Of a stretch of DNA of 18,392 nucleotides, positions 1 through 9,221 are shown piece after piece. How positions within the stretch are numbered: the first letter of the stretch is position 1; each line of letters opens with the position of its first letter. The notes under the pieces are model-generated. The model was given only the letters and a program-made list of their open reading frames with translations, searched no databases and was not told the origin of the DNA. Where the stretch lies: assembly GCA_030823965.1 (NCBI GenBank), contig JAVBYP010000269.1, forward strand, positions 1-18,392. The letters are read 5' to 3'. The stretch comes from Sideroxydans sp. (GTDB lineage: Bacteria; Pseudomonadota; Gammaproteobacteria; Burkholderiales; Gallionellaceae). The translations under genes were made by a program, and so were the position numbers.

Positions 1-1
1 T

Positions 2-1171
2 GAGCAGATGCTCGCAGTCACACAAAAACTGGTGAACAGCTACGAAGATGCCAGTTCGGGTCGGGCTTCCAGTTTCGTCGTGGGATTCTCGGGCGGCATG
101 TTGCTATTGCTCCTATTGCTGTTGTCGAAGATCTACCTTGATGAAGCGCAACGTCGTGAGCGTGAAGCAGCTCGTATCAATCGCCAGAACCAGCAAGCGA
201 TTCTGCGTCTGATGAACGAACTGTCGGATCTTGCCGACGGCGACTTGACCACCAAAGCCACGGTGACTGAAGACATCACCGGCGCCATCGCAGATTCCAT
301 CAACTACACGACTGACGAATTGAGAAAACTTGTCTCGCGCGTCATCTCAGCATCGCAACAGGTCACCCAAGCGACCACCGAAGCAGGCACTGTGACCAAG
401 GGATTGCTCATCGCGACACAAAAGCAAGCAGCCGAGATCCGTGATGCCGGAGGCGCGGTCGAGTTGATGACCAAGTCCATCCAAGAGGTAGATAGCAGCG
501 CTACACAATCTTCTGAAGTGGCGCGACGCACACTGGAAGTGACCGAGCAAGGCGCACGCGCCGTGCAGAACTCAGTGGCAGGTATGGATGGTATCCGCGA
601 GCAGATCCAAGAGACTTCCAAGCGCATCAAACGTCTGGGCGAAAGTTCACAGGAGATCGGTGAGATCGTGGACCTGATCTCGGACATCACGGAACAGACC
701 AACGTGTTGGCGCTGAATGCGGCGATCCAAGCGGCTTCCGCCGGTGAAGCGGGCCGTGGCTTCGCGGTGGTTGCGGAAGAAGTTCAGCGCCTCGCTGAAC
801 GTTCAGGCGAGGCGACCAAGCAGATCGGTTTGCTAGTCAAAACGATTCAGGGCGACACGCAAGATGCGGTCGCGGCGATGGAAAAGAGCACGCAGGGTGT
901 GGTCGAAGGTGCGAAGCTTTCTGATGAGGCAGGTAAATCACTACAAGAGATTGAGCGCTCCACACGCGAACTGACCGACCTTGTGAACAGTATCTCGGTA
1001 TCTACGCAAGTACAGACCGACATGGCGCAAGAGGTTGCGAACGTGATGGCCGACATCTTGAAGATCACGGAACAAACATCCAAGGGTACGCAGCTGACCA
1101 GCGCTTCTGTCGCGCAGTTGGAGGGTCTGGCGAAAGAACTGAATAGCTCAGTAACCGGCTTCAAACTGTAA
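2..1171 (+). CDS. pilJ: Type IV pilus methyl-accepting chemotaxis protein PilJ (3' part, 5' end outside window)
   Basis: The reading frame is open to the window edge, so this is the C-terminal part of a larger protein. Numbering from the Met codon at 8, there is a membrane segment at about 22-42 containing a run of leucines, a HAMP-like region at about 64-112, and a long coiled-coil MCP signalling domain. Its hairpin tip starts near E229 and includes EQTNVLALNAAIQAASAGEA and RGFAVVAEEVQRLAERS. The Ala-Ser-Ala form of the tip (QAASAGEAGRGF) is typical of PilJ rather than flagellar MCPs. PilJ is an inner-membrane receptor that signals to the PilL/ChpA kinase to control twitching motility and pilus-linked responses. 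The next gene begins 8 bases downstream and encodes that kinase, which supports the call. No CheR-tethering pentapeptide is seen at the C-terminus. The N-terminal sensing domain cannot be assessed. Confidence 0.93.
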   Translation, partial: EQMLAVTQKLVNSYEDASSGRASSFVVGFSGGMLLLLLLLLSKIYLDEAQRREREAARINRQNQQAILRLMNELSDLADGDLTTKATVTEDITGAIADSINYTTDELRKLVSRVISASQQVTQATTEAGTVTKGLLIATQKQAAEIRDAGGAVELMTKSIQEVDSSATQSSEVARRTLEVTEQGARAVQNSVAGMDGIREQIQETSKRIKRLGESSQEIGEIVDLISDITEQTNVLALNAAIQAASAGEAGRGFAVVAEEVQRLAERSGEATKQIGLLVKTIQGDTQDAVAAMEKSTQGVVEGAKLSDEAGKSLQEIERSTRELTDLVNSISVSTQVQTDMAQEVANVMADILKITEQTSKGTQLTSASVAQLEGLAKELNSSVTGFKL

Positions 1172-1179
1172 GGATCTGT

Positions 1180-4100
1180 GTGACCGCGTCTTTCAATTCT
1201 ATGCAGTTGCTTTCGGTCAAATCCGAGCTAGATAGCTCGTTGGCCGAGATCAGTCTTGCGCTGGAAAGCTTCTTTGCGACAGGAAGCGACATCGACTCCT
1301 TGAATTCCGCGTTGTCGGAACTGCACCGTTTCACCGGTGTACTACAGATGTTGCCAATGCGCGGATTGGTGGTGTTCTGCACCGAGTTCGAGACCTTGCT
1401 GAAAGAGCTCTCCTCACGCCCACAAGACTCGAGCCCGATGCGCCAAGATGCTATCCGTCGCGCACTGTTCGGTCTGACGCACTATCTGGATGCCATCGCT
1501 GCTGGCGCACCCAATGCCACACTACGACTTTTCAATGAGTATCAGGAATTACATCAGGCTCGCGGCTTGGACATGGCGTTCGAAGTAGACCTGTTCTTCC
1601 CTGATTCACAGATCGAACTACCCGCTTCAGTACTGAGTGAGCCACAACTCACAGATGCCAATGCGCGCATCAAGAGTGCTCGCATGCAATACCAGCAAGG
1701 CCTGCTCAAGTGGTTGCGCCAAGATGGTACGGTCGAAGCGTTGAACAGCATGATGGCGGCGGTTCGTGTCGTACTTGGCTGTGTCCCACAAGATACGCAG
1801 CGTGCATTCTGGTGGGCTGCTGGCGGATTTCTGAGTTGCGTCTCCCACGATGGTGTGCCGCCCGAATTGAATGTGAAAAAATCGCTCAGTCGCATCGACC
1901 AGCGTATGCGTTCACTGATCGACGACAGCCCATTCGATGAAGAAGCTGCGCTGAGTGAGATCCTCTATCTAGTCGCGCGCAGCCATACGGTCAGCGAGAC
2001 CGTCGAAGACATCAAAGTCGCCTTTGCCTTAGAAGATTTCCTCCCCGAATCGCCACCTCTCCCGCCTAGCGAAACCGCTGCATTGCTCAGTAACATGCGC
2101 GCGCAACTGGCGGTGCTGGATGAGACGTGGGAGCGCTGCGTGGCCGACGATGCCTCAGCCTGCACCCGCTTCGCCACTCAGACCGAGCAGCTCTATCTGC
2201 TGTCAGAACAGCTCGATCGCAATACCCTGCAGTTCTTGTGCAAACAGATCAGTACCACGGCATCCCATGCAGACGATCCAGACCGTGCGCAACGTATCGC
2301 CATGGATATGGCAATGGCGTTGCTGTTACTGAACAGTGGTATCGAACACTATCAACATCTGGGCAGTGGCTTCCACGAACAAGCACGTATCCTCAGCATG
2401 CGCATGCAAGCTGGAATGATGCGTATGCCGGAGGATGCTGACAAACTCTCTAGCTTGGTCTCGCTCTATTGCGAGATGGAACAACGCGAAGTGATGGCTC
2501 CACTTGCGACCGAGATGCAGAGCAATCTGCAACACATCGAACAAAGCCTCAACGCCTTCTTCGGTAACGCAGCCAAACGGGCAGAATTGTTACAGGTCAA
2601 TCGCCTGTTGAGCCAAGTCCAAGGCGGCTTGCACATCCTCTCGCTGGATATCGCGGAACAGCTACTCGTGGCGTTGCGACAGATCACAGAGCGTTATCAA
2701 CAGGGTGACACTCCTTCGGCGAACGAGATGCGTACGGTCGCTTCCGCCGTCAGCTTGATGGATGGTTACGTTCACGGCCTCACGCTCGGCCAGAAATCCG
2801 ACCCCGTCGCACTCGTCTCTGCCTTGAAAGAACTGAGCGAGATCAAGACCAATCCAGCCCCTGCAGAGACCGCACAGGCTGAAGAATCCATCATCCCTGC
2901 TGGCGTCTCCATCCGCTCTGGCGACGAAGACGCCGAGCTACTGGAGGTATTCCTAGAAGAAGCGCGTGAAGTCATGGAGACCTTGCGCGCCAATCTGGAG
3001 ATCTCACGTTTACATCTGGATAGCCGTGAACCTTGGGTGACCATGCGTCGCTCCTTCCACACCCTCAAGGGTAGTGGTCGTATGGTGGGGTTGACCGAAC
3101 TAGGCGAGGTCGCTTGGGCGGTCGAGCGTGCCATGAACAAATGGCTGGCCGAGAACGTCCCTGCCACACCAGCATTGCTGGATATGGTGGGCGATGCCGA
3201 GGTCTTGTTCCAGCACTGGGTGGATATGTTGCAAAGTGGTGCGACGACCGCGCATATCGACACCTCGCATCTGCTCACGGTGGCTGATTGCATAGAGAAC
3301 GGCAAAGAACTACCTCAAGTCCAAGAACCAGAAGAACCAGTGCCAGAGATCGTGGAAGAGATTCCACAAGAGGAAGCGCAAGTACAGATCGGCTCCGTCG
3401 TCATCTCGCCAGTGTTGTTCCGCATCGCCTCTGAAGAAGCGGCAGAACATGTCACTGCGCTCACGGCGCACTTGGCCGCCCTACACGAAGACACCGAACA
3501 CATCGTCACTTACGATTTCATGCGAGCTGCCCACACCTTGGCTGGTGTCAACCGCACCATGGGTTTCCCCGCCATCGCGGAACTGGCCTACACACTAGAA
3601 CAATGGCTAGAGGTGCGCATCGACAAGCCGGGCGTGGTCAGCGACACACAGCTCTCCCTGTTGAACGAGGTCATCACCCGACTAGATGAATTGTGTGCCG
3701 ACGTCAGAGCACACATCGAACCGCAATCACAGAGCGAATTGATCGCGCGTTTGTCGGCAGACAAAGAGATCGTGATCACTCAACAAGAATCGCCTGCAGC
3801 CCCTGCAACGACTTTCACCGAGGCAGTCGTCGAAACGCCACTCATCGTCGAGCCCTCATTTGAAGAGGTGCCACAAGTAGATGCGCCTGTCGTTGAAGAG
3901 GCACTGGCCGAGATACAGCATGGCAGCAAGAAAGAGCGCGGCGTACACGACGAGGTCGATGAACAGTTATTGCCTATCTTCCTGGAAGAGGCCCACGAGC
4001 TCTATCCGCAGATCGGTACGACCCTTCGCGCATGGCGCGAGACACCTGATGATGCGCAACTGGGCCTTAACCTCCAGCGTAGCTTGCATACCTTGAAGGG

Positions 4101-6174
4101 CAGTGCGCGCATGGCTGGCGCGATGCGCTTGGGTGAGTTGACTCACCGCGTGGAAGACCGTGTGAGCAAGGCCATCTCAAAGAACGCTTTGGATGAAGAG
4201 CTATGGAACGAGATGGACAACTATCTCGACCGTATCGCTCGTGCCATCGAAGAATTGCAGGAACCTCAGGTCGCCACTTCCACCGAAGTGCCTCAGGCCG
4301 TGGCAGAACCAAGCGTCGCACCTATCGCCGCACCTGTGTTGGAAGTGGGTGCCGAGCGTGCGATGCAAGCCGCGTTGTTACGTGTCCGTTCCGACACCGT
4401 GGACCGCCTGGTCAACGAAGCAGGCGAAGTCAGTGTGGCGCGTTCACGTGTGGAAGCCGAGTTGCGCGAATTCAAGAACGGCGTGCTCGAACTGACAGAC
4501 AGCGTGAATCGACTGCGCAAACAATTGCGCGAGATCGAGATACAGGCCGAAGGCCAGATGCAGGCGCGTGTCGCCACCACCCCAGAGAGTTCGCAACAGT
4601 TCGATCCGCTGGAATTCGACCGCTTCACGCGCTTCCAAGAATTGACGCGTTTCATGAACGAAAGCGTGCATGACGTACAGACCGTACAACAAGCACTGCT
4701 GAAGAATCTGGACGAGACCTCCGCCGCATTGAACGCGCAGTCGCAACTCAACCGCGACCTACAACAAGGTCTGATGAGCATCCGCATGGTGCCTTTCGCC
4801 AGCATCAGTGAACGCCTCTATCGCATCGTTCGCCAAACGGGCAAAGAGCTAGGCAAGCGTGCGAACTTGGAGCTTTCAGGCACCGAGATCGAGTTGGACC
4901 GTAGCGTGCTGGAAAAGATGACCGCTCCCTTCGAGCATTTGCTACGCAACGCTATCGCCCATGGTCTGGAGACCTCAGAGCTACGCGCACGAAACGGCAA
5001 AGAACCGATCGGTGAGATACGTCTCGCTTTGCGGCAGGAGAGTAACGAAGTCGTATTCGATTTCAGCGACGATGGCGCAGGCTTAGACATCCCGCGCATC
5101 CGTCAAAAAGCCTTAGAGAACGGACTCATCGCTGCCGATGAAGACATCAGCGACGAGCAAGTGATGCAACTCATCTTCACTGCCGGACTTTCCACTGCGA
5201 AAGAAGTGACGGAGATATCAGGTCGCGGTGTAGGTTTGGATGTGGTGCGTAGTGAGATATCAGCGCTGGGTGGTCGTGTCGACATCACTTCCGAACTGGG
5301 GCAAGGCGTGCGTTTCAGCATCCATTTGCCACTGACCTTGGCGGTGACCAAGACCTTGCTAGTGCGCGCAGGCCAATCGGTCTATGCATTGCCTTCGACC
5401 ATGGTCGAACACGTGCAGCAACTGAAACTGGCTGAATTGAGTGCCACTTACAAGCAACAGTATGTGGATTGGCAATCACGCCGATACACACTGCATTACC
5501 TACCCCGTTTGCTGGGCGATGACCAGACAGAACTCATCAGCCAGCCACACAACCCCGTGTTGTTACTGCGCAGCGGTGAACATCGCATCGCACTAACTGT
5601 GGATGAGTTGTTGGGCAATCAAGAAGTCGTGGTGAAGAACATCGGGCCGCAACTGGCCCGCCTACCCGGCATCGCTGGGGCGACCGTCTCCGCCAGCGGT
5701 TCGGTCATCCTGATCATCAACCCAGTCGCATTCACGCAACGCATCGCGGTGGTACGCAAGATCGCCAAGGCGGTCACTGTAGAAGCCGTGCGCGTCAAAC
5801 CTTTGGTGATGGTGGTGGACGATTCGCTCACCGTACGCAAGATCACCACCCGCTTGCTGGAACGCTCTGGCTACTTGGTCGTCACCGCCAAGGATGGTGT
5901 GGATGCGCTGGAACAACTGACCGAGATTTCGCCACAGGTCATGTTGCTAGATATCGAGATGCCACGTATGGATGGTTTCGAGTTGGCCAAACGTCTGCGT
6001 CAAGACAGCAAGACCAAGGGCCTGCCGATCATCATGATCACCTCGCGCACCGCCGACAAACATCGCAACTATGCGCTGGAGTTGGGTGTGAACGAGTACC
6101 TAGGCAAACCTTACCAGGAAGACGAGTTGCTCGATCACATCGCCCGTTTTGTAGGTCGGGTAGCGTCGACCTGA
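1180..6174 (+). CDS. pilL: PilL/ChpA hybrid chemosensory histidine kinase with multiple Hpt sites, CheW and receiver domains
   Basis: This is a 1664-residue CheA-type kinase of the type IV pilus (Pil-Chp) chemosensory pathway. The GTG start at 1180 has AAGGA at 1170-1174 overlapping the pilJ stop; ATG 1201 is an alternative. The N-terminal ~500 residues are helical, with a degenerate Hpt-like site around H49. Three clear Hpt domains follow at about 585-690 (H627, HTLKGSGRMVG), 744-845 (H785, HTLAGVNRTMG, divergent) and 927-1030 (H970, HTLKGSARMAG). They are separated by acidic, proline-rich linkers. The dimerisation helices are at about 1065-1195. The ATPase has its N box at N1257 and H1261, DDGAG at 1297 and GRGVGLD from 1348. 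A CheW-like domain occupies about 1388-1525. The C-terminal receiver has D1547/D1548, phospho-acceptor D1591 (LLDIEMPRMDG) and K1643. It is shorter than Pseudomonas ChpA (about 2470 residues), with fewer phosphotransfer domains. It probably phosphorylates PilG and PilH, which are not in the window. Confidence 0.95.
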   Translation: MTASFNSMQLLSVKSELDSSLAEISLALESFFATGSDIDSLNSALSELHRFTGVLQMLPMRGLVVFCTEFETLLKELSSRPQDSSPMRQDAIRRALFGLTHYLDAIAAGAPNATLRLFNEYQELHQARGLDMAFEVDLFFPDSQIELPASVLSEPQLTDANARIKSARMQYQQGLLKWLRQDGTVEALNSMMAAVRVVLGCVPQDTQRAFWWAAGGFLSCVSHDGVPPELNVKKSLSRIDQRMRSLIDDSPFDEEAALSEILYLVARSHTVSETVEDIKVAFALEDFLPESPPLPPSETAALLSNMRAQLAVLDETWERCVADDASACTRFATQTEQLYLLSEQLDRNTLQFLCKQISTTASHADDPDRAQRIAMDMAMALLLLNSGIEHYQHLGSGFHEQARILSMRMQAGMMRMPEDADKLSSLVSLYCEMEQREVMAPLATEMQSNLQHIEQSLNAFFGNAAKRAELLQVNRLLSQVQGGLHILSLDIAEQLLVALRQITERYQQGDTPSANEMRTVASAVSLMDGYVHGLTLGQKSDPVALVSALKELSEIKTNPAPAETAQAEESIIPAGVSIRSGDEDAELLEVFLEEAREVMETLRANLEISRLHLDSREPWVTMRRSFHTLKGSGRMVGLTELGEVAWAVERAMNKWLAENVPATPALLDMVGDAEVLFQHWVDMLQSGATTAHIDTSHLLTVADCIENGKELPQVQEPEEPVPEIVEEIPQEEAQVQIGSVVISPVLFRIASEEAAEHVTALTAHLAALHEDTEHIVTYDFMRAAHTLAGVNRTMGFPAIAELAYTLEQWLEVRIDKPGVVSDTQLSLLNEVITRLDELCADVRAHIEPQSQSELIARLSADKEIVITQQESPAAPATTFTEAVVETPLIVEPSFEEVPQVDAPVVEEALAEIQHGSKKERGVHDEVDEQLLPIFLEEAHELYPQIGTTLRAWRETPDDAQLGLNLQRSLHTLKGSARMAGAMRLGELTHRVEDRVSKAISKNALDEELWNEMDNYLDRIARAIEELQEPQVATSTEVPQAVAEPSVAPIAAPVLEVGAERAMQAALLRVRSDTVDRLVNEAGEVSVARSRVEAELREFKNGVLELTDSVNRLRKQLREIEIQAEGQMQARVATTPESSQQFDPLEFDRFTRFQELTRFMNESVHDVQTVQQALLKNLDETSAALNAQSQLNRDLQQGLMSIRMVPFASISERLYRIVRQTGKELGKRANLELSGTEIELDRSVLEKMTAPFEHLLRNAIAHGLETSELRARNGKEPIGEIRLALRQESNEVVFDFSDDGAGLDIPRIRQKALENGLIAADEDISDEQVMQLIFTAGLSTAKEVTEISGRGVGLDVVRSEISALGGRVDITSELGQGVRFSIHLPLTLAVTKTLLVRAGQSVYALPSTMVEHVQQLKLAELSATYKQQYVDWQSRRYTLHYLPRLLGDDQTELISQPHNPVLLLRSGEHRIALTVDELLGNQEVVVKNIGPQLARLPGIAGATVSASGSVILIINPVAFTQRIAVVRKIAKAVTVEAVRVKPLVMVVDDSLTVRKITTRLLERSGYLVVTAKDGVDALEQLTEISPQVMLLDIEMPRMDGFELAKRLRQDSKTKGLPIIMITSRTADKHRNYALELGVNEYLGKPYQEDELLDHIARFVGRVAST

Positions 6175-6245
6175 TTCCGATTAGGCGCTGATTGGCTTCT
6201 GGATGATGAAACCTTAGTGGCGTCATCATTCCGCTTCAAAAAATA

Positions 6246-6471
6246 TCAGCCAATGTTCTGGATCCCTTGGTCGTCATATTTTGTTCCGGCAAGCGTATCG
6301 AACTCCAAAACCGCAACATTTGATTTTCGGAACCAAAACAATGGCGCTTCTGCCGTACCTTGATACCGCTCGAATATAGCCATTGAAGTCACCTTGGATC
6401 GCGCCCAACAAACCCTTCAGAATAAACATCCACTCAGCTGGATTAGAATTTGCAGCGTCAATGTTGCGCAA
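6246..6471 (-). pseudogene. Possible frameshifted remnant of a small gene of unknown family
   Basis: This is the only protein-like signal in the 339-base gap between pilL and the MFS gene. On the minus strand, frame A starts at a TTG at 6471 (directly after an in-frame TGA) and reads plausibly as ...AEWMFILKGLLGAIQGDFNG. It then degrades into a Cys/Arg-rich tail. From about 6375 a frame one base off takes over with equally protein-like sequence, ...GTAEAPLFWFRKSNVAVLEF, ending at a TGA at 6246-6248. Joining them near 6362-6375 would give about 75 residues of continuous sequence. This is what a single-base indel in a short gene, or in a 3' gene fragment, would produce. I do not recognise the family. 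Alternatively frame B alone, with an ATG at 6383, is a 45-codon ORF, or both are chance. The stretch is AT-richer than its neighbours. Confidence 0.3.
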
Positions 6472-6513
6472 TCAGTATGTCTCCCAACAAATTCAAATTC
6501 GTAAAGCATATGT

Positions 6514-7761
6514 ATGTTGACGTTACCGTCTGAAGATCTGTGGCGCGATCGGAGTTATCGGCGGATTTGGCTGTCCATTCTGATTAGCTCTATCGCGGGG
6601 CAGATCACCGCAATAGCACTGGCTCTGATGAGCGCACTAATGTTGAACGCGACGCCGACCCAGATCGGTTTTCTTGGCGCGTTCGGCATCTTGCCGTTCC
6701 TGTTGTTATCGCTCCCATCCGGGGTGTGGCTGGATCGAGTCCGTAAATTACCGGTCTACATCGCCGGTGAAGTCGTCATGGCAATGACGCTTGCCAGCAT
6801 CACGTTGATATGGTCTATGGGACAGCTCGGCATGGAGTTTCTGTATGCGGCCGCATTCATTTCCGGCTGTGTCTCGGTGATCTCGGGTACGGCATCCCAG
6901 ATCGTCCTTACTCAGATCGTGGCTCGTCAGAAACTGGTGGAAGCTCATTCAAAGAATGCACTCGCCACTTCTTCGGCCGAGATCATCGGACCCGGCACTG
7001 CGGGTCTGCTGATCAGGCTGATCGGCGCGCCCTTTGCGCTACTGGCCAACGGTGTTCTCCTTATTGCCAGCGTGACACTTCTACGCGGTCTACACGTGGC
7101 CGAAACACCCGTCACCAAACAGAATGCGCATTTTTGGCATGAATTGACCGAAGGAATGCGTTTCGTCCTGCAGACGCGCCTGCTTGTCGTCTTGGCGATC
7201 ACCGTGGGGGGATGGCAGATATGCCAGACCACTGCCATGGTGGTGCAAGTCCTATTCGCAACCCGAACCTTGGGATTGAACGAATATCAATATGGACTCT
7301 GTTTCTCCCTCGCGGGGATCGGGACACTCATGGCAAGTACCATCGGGCACCGCCTCTCGCGCCGCATCGGGCCGGGACCATGCTTCATCTCCGGCATCCT
7401 GATCAGCGGCATCGGTTGGTTGCAACTCGCCTGGGCGCCCAGCAATGGCTGGGGACTTGTTTCATTCCAAGTGATGTTGTTCTGTTTCAGCGCCGGCACC
7501 GTGCTGATCTTTAGCAACATGCTGGCCATTCGCCAATCGGTGACACCCCCCCCATTATTGGGAAGAATGACCAGCATCATGCGTTTTGCCACGATGTTGC
7601 CAGCGGGTCTGGGATCGCTTTTGGGTGGCTATGTCGGGGAACACTTCGGACTGCGTGCTGCTATCGGACTGGGCGGCGTAGGCGCGATCTTACTTGGCCT
7701 TTTTGTGTGGCATTTTTCGCTCATTCGCAACGTGCTAGAGATTCCCAACGACGCGCCGTAG
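6514..7761 (+). CDS. MFS transporter, EntS-like (transmembrane secretion effector, MFS_3 group)
   Basis: This 415-residue protein has about twelve hydrophobic segments, the usual MFS architecture. It opens with a short cytoplasmic stretch (SEDLWRDRSYRRIW) typical of the EntS/MFS_3 group. The loop after the second helix carries an MFS motif A variant, GVWLDRVRK at 70-78. A GPGTAGL stretch near 157 resembles the motif C region of exporters, and a weaker counterpart of motif A (GHRLSRRIG) lies in the second half. Proton-driven export of a small molecule at the inner membrane is inferred from the family; the substrate cannot be told, and no siderophore genes are nearby. The ATG at 6514 lacks a clear Shine-Dalgarno. 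An overlapping out-of-frame ATG at 6510 opens only a 7-codon ORF. The gene stands alone and converges on phrB with 25 bases between the stops. Confidence 0.86.
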   Translation: MLTLPSEDLWRDRSYRRIWLSILISSIAGQITAIALALMSALMLNATPTQIGFLGAFGILPFLLLSLPSGVWLDRVRKLPVYIAGEVVMAMTLASITLIWSMGQLGMEFLYAAAFISGCVSVISGTASQIVLTQIVARQKLVEAHSKNALATSSAEIIGPGTAGLLIRLIGAPFALLANGVLLIASVTLLRGLHVAETPVTKQNAHFWHELTEGMRFVLQTRLLVVLAITVGGWQICQTTAMVVQVLFATRTLGLNEYQYGLCFSLAGIGTLMASTIGHRLSRRIGPGPCFISGILISGIGWLQLAWAPSNGWGLVSFQVMLFCFSAGTVLIFSNMLAIRQSVTPPPLLGRMTSIMRFATMLPAGLGSLLGGYVGEHFGLRAAIGLGGVGAILLGLFVWHFSLIRNVLEIPNDAP

Positions 7762-7786
7762 GCACCGAACACTCCATTGAGACACC

Positions 7787-9214
7787 CTAGGTTTTGATCC
7801 CCTTGAACATTTCCAATGTCTGCTCTCTGGCGAGTGCATGATCAACGATGGGAGCGGGATAGTCTTTGCCGATCACTATTCCATATCGCTGTTGCTCGTT
7901 TGGTGTCAGCCTCCACGGTGCATGAATATATTTTTCAGGGCAATTTGCCAGCTCTGGCACATAGCGCTGAATGAATTTTCCGGCGGGGTCGAAGCGTTCA
8001 GATTGGGTAACAGGATTGAAGATGCGGAACCAAGGTTGCGCATCACACCCCGTCGAGGCGCTCCACTGCCAACCACCGTTGTTCGCCGCCAAGTCGTAGT
8101 CCAACAGATGCTCGGCGAAATATCGCTCGCCCCAGCGCCAATCGATCTGCAAGTCTTTGGTCAGGAACGATGCCGTCACCATACGCAAGCGGTTGTGCAT
8201 GAAACCAGTCTGATTGAGCTGGCGCATACCGGCATCCACCAGCGGATAACCTGTGCGGCCTGCGCACCATGCCGCGAATTTTTCTTTGTCGTTCAGCCAC
8301 GCCAGCCCATCGAACTGCGGTTTGTAGGCATGGTTCACGACATGCGGATGGTGATGCAGCAGCATCTGGTAGAACTCGCGCCAGATGAGTTCAGACAACC
8401 ATGTCTGCGCACCCTGCCCTCCCAAATGATGGGCATAACTCGCCAAAGTACGGATGGAGATGGTGCCGAAGCGCAGATGTGTGGAAAGGTAGGACACACC
8501 CTTCACCGCAGGAAAATCGCGCCGCACGTGATACTCATCTATGCGTTGCTGAAAATCTTGGAACAACTTGCTCGCCCCCGACATGCCACAAGGCAACGCC
8601 ATCTCACTCAGATTAGTCGGCTTGAAACCGACCTCTTCCAAGCTAGGCAATGGCGTTGGTGCACACTTTGCCAGCGCTTCAAGATACGTCTCCACTGGAT
8701 AAGCGCGCAGATAGAGATCGTCTACCTTCTTCAACCATGCGTTCTTGTAGGGCGTGAACACAGCGAACGGTTTACCCGAACCGTTCAATATCTCGTCCCG
8801 TTCAAAGATGACTTGATCTTTGAAGTCGTGCATCTCGATGTCGTTCTTCGCAAGCTCAGCTGCAACGAACGCATCGCGCTGGATAGCCTCTGGCTCGTAG
8901 TCATGGTTGCAAAACACCGCTCCCACCTTGAGGCGTTTTGCCAACTGCGGGACAAGCTTGCGTACGCTACCGTGTAGTACATGCAAAGTGCTACCAAGCT
9001 TCTCCAACTCGATATGCAGCTCCTGCACGCTACGCCAGATGAACTCCACACGACGATCAGCCTTGTTGGGCAAGGCATCTAGGATGTCGGTGTCGAACAC
9101 GAACACGCAATGGACTGCCGCGCTGTCCTTCAGCGCGTGATACAAGGCAGCATGGTCGTGCAAGCGCAGGTCACGGCGAAACCAACATAGTGAGACTGGG
9201 TATGTTTTAGTCAT
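7787..9214 (-). CDS. phrB: Deoxyribodipyrimidine photolyase (class I CPD photolyase)
   Basis: The enzyme uses FAD and blue/near-UV light to split cyclobutane pyrimidine dimers in DNA. The 475-residue length is normal for class I enzymes. The N-terminal antenna-binding Rossmann-like domain begins CWFRRDLRLHDHAAL. The C-terminal helical FAD domain contains LSELIWREFYQ (about 273-283), TGYPLVDAGMRQL (321-333), FMHNRLRMVTASFLTKDL (338-355) and DYDLAANNGGWQWSASTG (372-389). The electron-transfer tryptophan triad is intact at W316, W359 and W382, aligned by eye to the E. coli triad. The start ATG is complementary to 9212-9214 and matches the normal family N-terminus. No Shine-Dalgarno is visible upstream, where the 140-base inverted repeat begins 7 bases before the start codon. 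The gene is divergent from algH and convergent with the MFS gene, so it is probably monocistronic. Confidence 0.97.
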   Translation of the reverse strand: MTKTYPVSLCWFRRDLRLHDHAALYHALKDSAAVHCVFVFDTDILDALPNKADRRVEFIWRSVQELHIELEKLGSTLHVLHGSVRKLVPQLAKRLKVGAVFCNHDYEPEAIQRDAFVAAELAKNDIEMHDFKDQVIFERDEILNGSGKPFAVFTPYKNAWLKKVDDLYLRAYPVETYLEALAKCAPTPLPSLEEVGFKPTNLSEMALPCGMSGASKLFQDFQQRIDEYHVRRDFPAVKGVSYLSTHLRFGTISIRTLASYAHHLGGQGAQTWLSELIWREFYQMLLHHHPHVVNHAYKPQFDGLAWLNDKEKFAAWCAGRTGYPLVDAGMRQLNQTGFMHNRLRMVTASFLTKDLQIDWRWGERYFAEHLLDYDLAANNGGWQWSASTGCDAQPWFRIFNPVTQSERFDPAGKFIQRYVPELANCPEKYIHAPWRLTPNEQQRYGIVIGKDYPAPIVDHALAREQTLEMFKGIKT

Positions 9215-9221
9215 GGGCGCA

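Noticed and set aside
6203..6229. Stem ATGATGA/TCATCAT after pilL as a terminator
   Set aside because: The stem is AT-rich with only 7 pairs, has a 13-base loop and no following T-run, so it is too weak to call.
6510..6533. Seven-codon ORF overlapping the MFS start
   Set aside because: No ribosome site and no leader-peptide character; the ATG overlap is likely chance.
7838..8977. 379-codon open frame on the plus strand
   Set aside because: It lies wholly antisense to phrB, which has all photolyase motifs. The translation is low in recognisable structure and rich in His, Arg and Gln, as expected of an antisense frame.
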